Of a stretch of 64,000 nt of DNA, positions 58,746 through 64,000 are shown in pieces; within the stretch, counting starts at the first letter, position 1, and each line of letters starts with the position of its first letter. The position numbers and the translations under genes are program-made. Under the pieces are notes generated by a model. It saw nothing but the letters and a program-made list of their open reading frames with translations, was not told the DNA's origin and did not search any database. Source of the DNA: an uncultured Clostridia bacterium (GTDB lineage Bacteria; Bacillota; Clostridia; Christensenellales; Aristaeellaceae); the NCBI GenBank assembly GCA_934621505.1, contig CAKTUU010000003.1, positions 1 through 64,000 of the forward strand. The letters run 5' to 3'.

Positions 58746-60257
58746 TTACGCCTCCAATGCCTGACAGATCTTGGCGCACAGGCGGGCGCTTTCATAGTTG
58801 CTGTCGGCCACAACCACGCCCGCGTCGCGCAGCGTCTGCTGAATCTTCGCCTTGTTTTGAGGGTCGCCCTCGCCGCCGCACACCGCGCAGACATACACGA
58901 TATCCGGGCGCTGCTTCATATAGGGAATATAGCAGCTGGCAGGGTCCGGCGCAACGCCGGGTCCCAGAATGATATCCATGGCAATCAGGCCCACGGTGGG
59001 ATCCGCCTGCTCCTGACGGAAGCGGGCAAGGCGCTGGGCGGGATCAAACACGGTATGGGGCGCTTCGGCGGTGAAGTCCAGGTCGCCCATGTCCAGCAGG
59101 GTATGCATTTCGCTCTGCTTATGGGTTTTCAGCCGCTTGGCGTACTTGGTGTTATCCCGGTTGGTGTGCATTTCAATTTCGGGAGCCACGCTGCGGAAGG
59201 TCATCAGGGTTTCCTCGGCAAAGGTGCCGCCGGTATACAGGCCGCGGAACCATTTCTTTTCGCCGGTAAACAGGGCGGCCTTTTCCCGTGCCAGAGCGTT
59301 GACCTCATCCTCGGTCCAGCCGATTTTGGGTTCCTGACCGGTTACAATGCGCACGCAGGCCCTGGCGGCTTCCTCCAGGTTATACGCGCCGGTTACCTTG
59401 TGGCCGCGGTACAGTTCCTCGTCCGCGCCCAGGAATACGGCTACCACAGGCTTGTGCAGCTGATCCGCCTCGCACAAAACCTCCTCCATGATTTCACGGT
59501 CCGCTAGCATGGATACCAGACAGATCAGCTTGGTATCGTCGTCCCGGTCCAGACGCTTCATATCCGCCTTCATGGACACGCCGCCCACCGTCTTTTTCAG
59601 GTCGCGCCCGCCGGTGCCCAGCACACAGGTAACGCCGCTGCCCATGGTCTCAATCAGGCAGGCCACCTCCTGGCTGCCGGAGCCGGAAGCGCCGATCACG
59701 CCCACAGGGCCAAACCGCACAATGCTGCCAGCCGCCATCGCCACGCCGCCAAGCAGGCCCACGCCAGCATCGGGGCCCATCATCAGCCGGCCGTGGTCCC
59801 GGGCGTATTCCTTCAGTTCCCGTTCTTCCTCCAGCGAAACGTCGGCGGTGAACATGAACACGTCCATGCCCTTGTCGATGGCCTTTTTGGCCTCCTTCAC
59901 CGCGTACTGACCCGGCAGGGAAATCTGCACCACGTCAAAGGAGCCGGGCTCCAGCTCATCCACATCCCGGTACACCCGCTTGTGCTTTCCGCCGCCGCTG
60001 GACAGGGCCTCCACACCCGCCTGATACGCCTTGTTCAGCAGGTCCTCGCTTTGCGCGTCAATAGCCAGCATCAGGTCGTTTTTGGTGGTTTCGGCAGGTA
60101 CGTCATAGCCTTCTTCCGCCAGCAAATCCATGTTCTGTTTGGTTCCCATGCCGCATTCCGCGCCGTCCACGCCCTCCAGGTCCGTCAGCTTGATGCCGAC
60201 GCCCATCAGGGTTACGGAGTCCATATAACGGTTGGGAAGAATGAATACCTTTTTCAT
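58746..60257 (-). CDS. fdrA: FdrA-like acyl/carbamoyltransferase subunit (succinyl-CoA-synthetase fold)
   Basis: 503 residues. A CoA-binding-like Rossmann region has DVVQISLPGQYAVKEAKKAID and MMGPDAGVGLLGG. A ligase-CoA-like part has VGVIGASGSGSQEVACLIE, LGTGGRDLKKTVGG, LICLVSMLADREIMEEVL and PVVAVFLGADEELYRGHKV. The end VCAVCGGEGDPQNKAKIQQTL is also typical. E. coli FdrA (AllF) acts with YlbE and YlbF in the phosphorolysis of oxalurate to oxamate and carbamoyl phosphate. The last ~50 residues of that protein are supplied here by the next gene. It starts right after the flavoprotein gene; AAAGGA abuts the ATG. Confidence 0.9.
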   Translation of the reverse strand: MKKVFILPNRYMDSVTLMGVGIKLTDLEGVDGAECGMGTKQNMDLLAEEGYDVPAETTKNDLMLAIDAQSEDLLNKAYQAGVEALSSGGGKHKRVYRDVDELEPGSFDVVQISLPGQYAVKEAKKAIDKGMDVFMFTADVSLEEERELKEYARDHGRLMMGPDAGVGLLGGVAMAAGSIVRFGPVGVIGASGSGSQEVACLIETMGSGVTCVLGTGGRDLKKTVGGVSMKADMKRLDRDDDTKLICLVSMLADREIMEEVLCEADQLHKPVVAVFLGADEELYRGHKVTGAYNLEEAARACVRIVTGQEPKIGWTEDEVNALAREKAALFTGEKKWFRGLYTGGTFAEETLMTFRSVAPEIEMHTNRDNTKYAKRLKTHKQSEMHTLLDMGDLDFTAEAPHTVFDPAQRLARFRQEQADPTVGLIAMDIILGPGVAPDPASCYIPYMKQRPDIVYVCAVCGGEGDPQNKAKIQQTLRDAGVVVADSNYESARLCAKICQALEA

Positions 60258-60261
60258 TCCT

Positions 60262-61833
60262 TTATATACTCTCCCTTTTTGCTTCTATGCCGCCCTCGCC
60301 TTTTTGAAAGGTCAGCCGGTAAGGGGGCCTGGCCGCGTCCGGGTAATCGCTGCGGGTATGACAGCCCAGCGTATCCCGGCGAGCCAGCGCGGCCTTGGCG
60401 GTAAGCAAAGCCGCAATCAAATCATTTTCCAGACGATATCGCTGGAACGCCTCCTGAGCGTCAGCGCCATGCAGGGTCATTGCCTGCTCCAGACAGTCCT
60501 GCAAAACAGCCGTACATTCCGCCAGACTCTGCTCCTGACGCACAGCGCCCACGCCCGCCGCCAAAGCCTGCCGCATCCGCTGGCGCAGCAGGGTCAGCTG
60601 AGGCGCGCAGCTTTCGCTGTCATAGGGCATTTTTTCCACCGCTTCTTCCCCGGGTTCGGCGGCGCTTCGGGCGTAAGCCGCCGCGCTGATTCCGGCGCGC
60701 CTGCCAAACACCAGCGTTTCCAGCCCGGCGTTTCCGCCGATGCGGTTGGCCCCGTGCAGGCCGCCCACCACTTCGCCGCAGGCAAACAGGCCCGGCAGCG
60801 TGGTGCGGCACTGGTCGTCAATGCACACGCCTCCCAGAGAGGTGTGGGGCGCGGGGCCCAATTCAATCCACTGGGCCGCCAGATCGATGCCCACATTGCG
60901 GTAGCGTTCCACATACATGGCATAGCCGGTTTCCAGCCGTTCACGTCCCACGCCGGTTGCGTCAAAGTACACGCCGCCATGGGGGGTGCCACGGCCCGCG
61001 GCTACCTCCGCGGCGATGCGCCGGGCCATCACGTCCTTGCCCACCCGTTCGCCCTCGGGGCCGTAGCGCAGCATAAAACGTTCGCCGTCCTTGTTGCGCA
61101 GCACTGCTCCCTCAAACAGCAGGGTGGTAATCACGCTGGTGCCAATTAAGGCTTCCGGCCACACGGCGGCGCTGGGTTCAAACTGGATAAATTCCATATC
61201 GCACAGCTTTGCCCCGGCGTTCCAGGCCATGCCAATGCCATCGCCGCCGGAATCCCGCTTGTTGGTGGATACGGGAAAAATGCCGCAATACCCGCCGCAG
61301 GCCAAAATAACGGCCTTTGCCTGCACCGTCAGCCACTGACCCGTCTTCTGGTTATAGGCCAGCGCGCCTGTGGCGCGGCCATCCCGGGTCAGCAGGCGCA
61401 CGGCGCGCACGCCGGGCATATCCTGCACACGGCCTTCCAGTTCCCGATGCAGAGCCTTCAGCACTTCCACACCGGTTTCGTTGCCAATGGAGGCAACCCG
61501 GGGGTGACTGGCTCCCAGCGGCCGCAGCAGCTGATACCCATCCCCTTCCCGATTGAAGGAAAGCCCCATCTGGCGCAGGCTGTCGAACACCGGCCTCGCG
61601 TCCTGACAAAGAGCCCTGGCCAGAGCCGGGGTGCTGAGTCCCTGACCGCTTTGCAGCGTGTCCTGTAAAAAACATTCGGGAGAATCATCCGGGTGCACAG
61701 GCGCGTTAAACCCGTGCACCCAGGGAGACGCTCCCTGTCCATCCTCCATCAGGCAGACGGTCAGCCCGGCGGCCGCGCATTCCCGCGCGGCCATCCAGCC
61801 GGCCAGACCGCCGCCAATGATCAAGCAATCCAT
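60262..61833 (-). CDS. FAD-binding oxidoreductase of the fumarate reductase/L-aspartate oxidase family
   Basis: 523 residues. The N-terminal fold has CLIIGGGLAGWMAARECAAA and VCLMEDGQGAS; the central region is AVILACGGYCGIFPVSTNKRDSGGDGIGMAW. The closing motif PHTSLGGVCIDDQCRTTLPG then LFACGEVVGGLHGANRIGGN is the family hallmark. The C-terminal helical domain is present. No iron-sulfur or membrane subunit is encoded nearby, so a soluble oxidase- or dehydrogenase-type role is more likely than respiration. It starts one base after the dehydratase stop and ends four bases before fdrA, placing it firmly in the catabolic operon. Confidence 0.9.
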   Translation of the reverse strand: MDCLIIGGGLAGWMAARECAAAGLTVCLMEDGQGASPWVHGFNAPVHPDDSPECFLQDTLQSGQGLSTPALARALCQDARPVFDSLRQMGLSFNREGDGYQLLRPLGASHPRVASIGNETGVEVLKALHRELEGRVQDMPGVRAVRLLTRDGRATGALAYNQKTGQWLTVQAKAVILACGGYCGIFPVSTNKRDSGGDGIGMAWNAGAKLCDMEFIQFEPSAAVWPEALIGTSVITTLLFEGAVLRNKDGERFMLRYGPEGERVGKDVMARRIAAEVAAGRGTPHGGVYFDATGVGRERLETGYAMYVERYRNVGIDLAAQWIELGPAPHTSLGGVCIDDQCRTTLPGLFACGEVVGGLHGANRIGGNAGLETLVFGRRAGISAAAYARSAAEPGEEAVEKMPYDSESCAPQLTLLRQRMRQALAAGVGAVRQEQSLAECTAVLQDCLEQAMTLHGADAQEAFQRYRLENDLIAALLTAKAALARRDTLGCHTRSDYPDAARPPYRLTFQKGEGGIEAKRESI

Positions 61834-61834
61834 C

Positions 61835-63508
61835 TTACACTTCCCAGATGCCGCCCTTGGCCATGGAACCCACGTTCTTGGAGAACAGGCGCAGATAGCG
61901 CTGGTAGTCCTTGCCGGGGAATTCCCACTTGAACGCGGCGATACGGGCCTTCAGTTCCTCGTCGGAGATGCACAGTTCAATCTTACGGTTGGGAATATCG
62001 ATGGCGATTTCATCGCCGTCCTTGACCACTGCCAGGGGGCTGCACAGAGCGGCTTCGGGGCTGACATAGCCGACGCTCAGGCCGCTGGTGCCGCCGGAGA
62101 AGCGGCCGTCGGTGATGATGGCGCAGGAATTGTACAGCGCAGGCTTGCCCTTCAGTTCCTCCTGGAAGGTAAAGGCGGTGGTGCCGAAGCGGCCCTTCAG
62201 TCCCATAAAGCGCAGCACGCAGGCGTCGCCTTCCTGAATCTGACCGGAACGCAGCGCGTCCAGGCCTTCCTGCAGGGAGTTAAACACCTTGGCCTTGCCC
62301 TTGTAAGTCATCAGCTGCTGGGGCACAGCGGCAATCTTGATGATGGAGCCTTCGGGAGCCAGGTTGCCGTACAGCACGCCCAGGCCGGGCTCGGTCATCA
62401 CGGGGTTATCCAGAGTGCGGATCACGTCGTCGTTATAAATCACGGCGTTTTCCACGTTCTCACGAACGGTATGGCCGTTGACGGTCATGCAGTCGCCGTT
62501 CAGGCGGGGCAGCAGGTTCTTCATCAGGGCGGGCATACCGCCGGCCAGGTCAAAGTCCTTGACGGAGTATTCGCCGCCGGGCATCAGGTGGCTCAGCAGA
62601 GGCACGGTGTTGCTCATTTCGTCAAACACCTTCCACCAGGGCTCGTCGTAACCGGCTTCCTGGGCGATGGCGGGCAGGTGCAGAATCAGGTTGGAGGAAC
62701 CGGCCACAGCCATGTCCACAGCGATGGCGTTGCGGATGGATTCGGGGGTGATGATCTGCCGGGCGGTAATGCCTTCGCGCACCATTTCCATAATGCGCTT
62801 GCCGGCGCGGAACGCCAGGTTGCGAATTTCGCTGGACACGGCGCTCATGGAGGAGTTGCCGGGCAGGGTCATGCCCATGGCCTCGGCCATCATGCACATG
62901 GAGTTGGCGGTGGTCATGGAGGTGCAGCCGCCGCAAATGCCCCAGCTGTGCTGAATCAGGCCATGATACAGATCGGGATCAATTTTGCCCTCGGCCATAG
63001 CGCCCACCTTGTCCTGAGCGCGGATGTGCACCACTTCCTTGCCGCGGAAGGTGCCCAGCGGCATGTAACCGCCGGTAACCACAATGGCGGGAATGTCCAG
63101 GCGGGCGCAGCCCATCAGGTGGCCGGGCACGATGGAGTCGCAGGTGGACAGCAACACCATGCCGTCAAAGAAGTTGCCGTCTACGGTCAGTTCCACCTGG
63201 TCGGCGATGGAGTTGCGGGAGGGAACCTCAATGTATTTGGGATCCTTCAGCACCATGCCGTCGCAAATGGCGGTGGTCATCACTTCCAGCGGCAGGCCGC
63301 CCGCCTCGCGGATGCCCTGCTTTACACGCTCGGCCAGTTGATTCAGGTGTACGTGGCCGGGGTTATATTCGTTCCAGGAGTCCACAACGGCAATCAGGGG
63401 CCGGTTCAGTTCTTCCTCGGTATAGCCCATGCCCAGCATCAGTCCGCGGCGGCACTCGGCAGCCTCGCCAAATTCCCAGCAGCTACGCATTTCTTCATAC
63501 TTTTTCAT
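61835..63508 (-). CDS. IlvD/Edd-family dehydratase (dihydroxy-acid or sugar-acid dehydratase)
   Basis: 557 residues. Iron-sulfur cysteines lie in LLSTCDSIVPGHLMGC and HSWGICGGCTSMTTANSM, with a further region GTSGLSVGYVSPEAA near the C-terminus (RFSGGTSG). The family removes water from dihydroxy acids, either in branched-chain amino acid synthesis (IlvD) or from aldonic acids such as xylonate, arabinonate or gluconate. The context (dehydrogenase upstream, sugar importer in the same block, no other ilv gene) favours a sugar acid. AGGAGG precedes the ATG. Confidence 0.93.
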   Translation of the reverse strand: MKKYEEMRSCWEFGEAAECRRGLMLGMGYTEEELNRPLIAVVDSWNEYNPGHVHLNQLAERVKQGIREAGGLPLEVMTTAICDGMVLKDPKYIEVPSRNSIADQVELTVDGNFFDGMVLLSTCDSIVPGHLMGCARLDIPAIVVTGGYMPLGTFRGKEVVHIRAQDKVGAMAEGKIDPDLYHGLIQHSWGICGGCTSMTTANSMCMMAEAMGMTLPGNSSMSAVSSEIRNLAFRAGKRIMEMVREGITARQIITPESIRNAIAVDMAVAGSSNLILHLPAIAQEAGYDEPWWKVFDEMSNTVPLLSHLMPGGEYSVKDFDLAGGMPALMKNLLPRLNGDCMTVNGHTVRENVENAVIYNDDVIRTLDNPVMTEPGLGVLYGNLAPEGSIIKIAAVPQQLMTYKGKAKVFNSLQEGLDALRSGQIQEGDACVLRFMGLKGRFGTTAFTFQEELKGKPALYNSCAIITDGRFSGGTSGLSVGYVSPEAALCSPLAVVKDGDEIAIDIPNRKIELCISDEELKARIAAFKWEFPGKDYQRYLRLFSKNVGSMAKGGIWEV

Positions 63509-63540
63509 GTTGTTTTTCCTCCTTGCGTCATTCAGCCAAA

Positions 63541-64000
63541 TTAAAATTCATCCTCAAGCATACAGTCAATCGCGCCGTCGATGGTCTGACCGCCGTCAAT
63601 GAAAATGGTCTGACCCACGATAAACCGGCTCTTTTCCTTATCCGCCAGGAACAGCACCATGGGCACGATGTCCTCGGGCTGGCCGCCGTGACCGATGGGA
63701 ATTTTCCGGTTGAAGCCCTCGATATCCCGGTCGGAATAACGGCTCATGATCTTGGTATACACCAGGCCGGGGGCGATGGCGTTTACGTTGATGCCGTACT
63801 TGATCAATTCCACGCCGATGGACTTGGTAAACATATTCAAACCGGCCTTGCCGGCGGAATACGGCAGCGCCTTGCGCTTTACCCAGGTAACCAGGCTGTG
63901 GACGGAGGAAATATTGATGATTGCGCCGTGAACGCCCTTCTCCACCATATCCCTGGCCGCCACATGGGAGCAGTAGGCGGCGGAGTTCAAATTCAGGTTG
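63541..64000 (-). CDS. Short-chain dehydrogenase/reductase, C-terminal part (cut by right window edge)
   Basis: The gene runs off the right edge; 153 codons plus the stop are visible. The in-frame TTG near the edge is not a start, since the sequence before it (NLNLNSAAYCSHVAARDMVE) is ordinary SDR core. Catalytic residues are the Ser in INISSVHSLV and Tyr-x3-Lys in PYSAGKAGLNMF, then the NAIAPGLVYTKI loop. The end is an unusually acidic CMLEDEF. It is the nearest visible gene to the start of the catabolic operon, 32 bases before the dehydratase gene. It probably oxidises a sugar to a lactone or aldonate, or oxidises the dehydratase product. Confidence 0.9.
   Translation of the reverse strand, partial: NLNLNSAAYCSHVAARDMVEKGVHGAIINISSVHSLVTWVKRKALPYSAGKAGLNMFTKSIGVELIKYGINVNAIAPGLVYTKIMSRYSDRDIEGFNRKIPIGHGGQPEDIVPMVLFLADKEKSRFIVGQTIFIDGGQTIDGAIDCMLEDEF

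Noticed and set aside
55324..60257. Calling the cluster an allantoin degradation operon
   Set aside because: No allantoinase, allantoate amidohydrolase, ureidoglycolate dehydrogenase or carbamate kinase is visible; the neighbours are sugar-acid and importer genes.
61835..63508. Naming the dehydratase ilvD
   Set aside because: No other branched-chain amino acid gene is present, and the family includes many sugar-acid dehydratases.
1..64000. CRISPR arrays, tRNA or rRNA genes, prophage or replication origin
   Set aside because: No regularly spaced short repeats, no cloverleaf or rRNA-like stretch, no phage structural genes, and no dnaA-box cluster were recognised by reading. The only repeats are the four dispersed structured elements.

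Overview
The window is a G+C-rich chromosomal segment of a Gram-positive anaerobe, most likely a gut-type member of the Clostridia. The evidence is a ctsR-mcsA-mcsB-clpC operon, a glgB-glgC-glgD-glgA cluster with the Firmicutes-type glgD paralogue, strong AGGAGG ribosome binding sites, and several sugar ABC systems with Ala/Glu-type signal peptides. A Christensenellales-like lineage would fit but cannot be proven from sequence alone. I see no rRNA, tRNA, CRISPR array, phage or plasmid genes.

Layout. 1-3.1 kb: the tail of a transposase, a peptidoglycan-binding surface protein, a DUF2087 protein, a structured repeat and a lipase-like hydrolase. 3.2-7.7 kb: the CtsR/ClpC protein-quality-control operon on the minus strand with a recognisable CtsR box. 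7.7-11.7 kb: pgmB, a tldD/tldE pair and a DUF3783 protein. 11.7-18.5 kb: housekeeping and envelope genes (zinc-ribbon membrane protein, ribosomal protein L19, TraX-like membrane protein, Rieske/FAD oxidoreductase, polysaccharide deacetylase, SSB-like protein). 18.6-24.6 kb: the glycogen synthesis operon. 24.6-25.5 kb: ribokinase. 26.0-38.1 kb: an eight-gene minus-strand operon combining MoxR, DUF58 and two von Willebrand A membrane proteins with an ABC-2 exporter and two large envelope proteins of unknown role. 38.4-41.3 kb: a Fur-family regulator with a metal (probably zinc) ABC transporter and a near-ideal operator. 41.4-48.1 kb: a sugar ABC transporter with a TIM-barrel isomerase and a Gfo/Idh/MocA dehydrogenase, followed by a convergent AraC regulator.

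48.1-64.0 kb is the most unusual part. Reading leftward on the minus strand it encodes a short-chain dehydrogenase, an IlvD/Edd dehydratase, a fumarate-reductase-like flavoprotein, an FdrA-like protein whose C-terminal tail is a separate 53-residue gene, a DUF1116 protein, a diverged acetate-kinase-family protein and a DUF2877 protein, then a sugar-type ABC importer and a second flavoprotein. FdrA, DUF1116 and DUF2877 proteins form the oxamate carbamoyltransferase of E. coli allantoin breakdown, where a carbamate kinase is the partner. Here a carbamate kinase is absent, a changed acetate-kinase-like protein takes its place, and the neighbours look like sugar-acid catabolism. This suggests an undescribed phosphorolytic route ending in an acyl phosphate and ATP (inference).

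Four copies of a structured intergenic repeat (about 1.7-2.1, 25.6-26.0, 38.2-38.4 and 50.2-50.4 kb) all point the same way. Each has three internal palindromes, and boundary hairpins that in three copies keep one loop sequence while their stems differ. They account for all three gene-free stretches longer than 300 bases.
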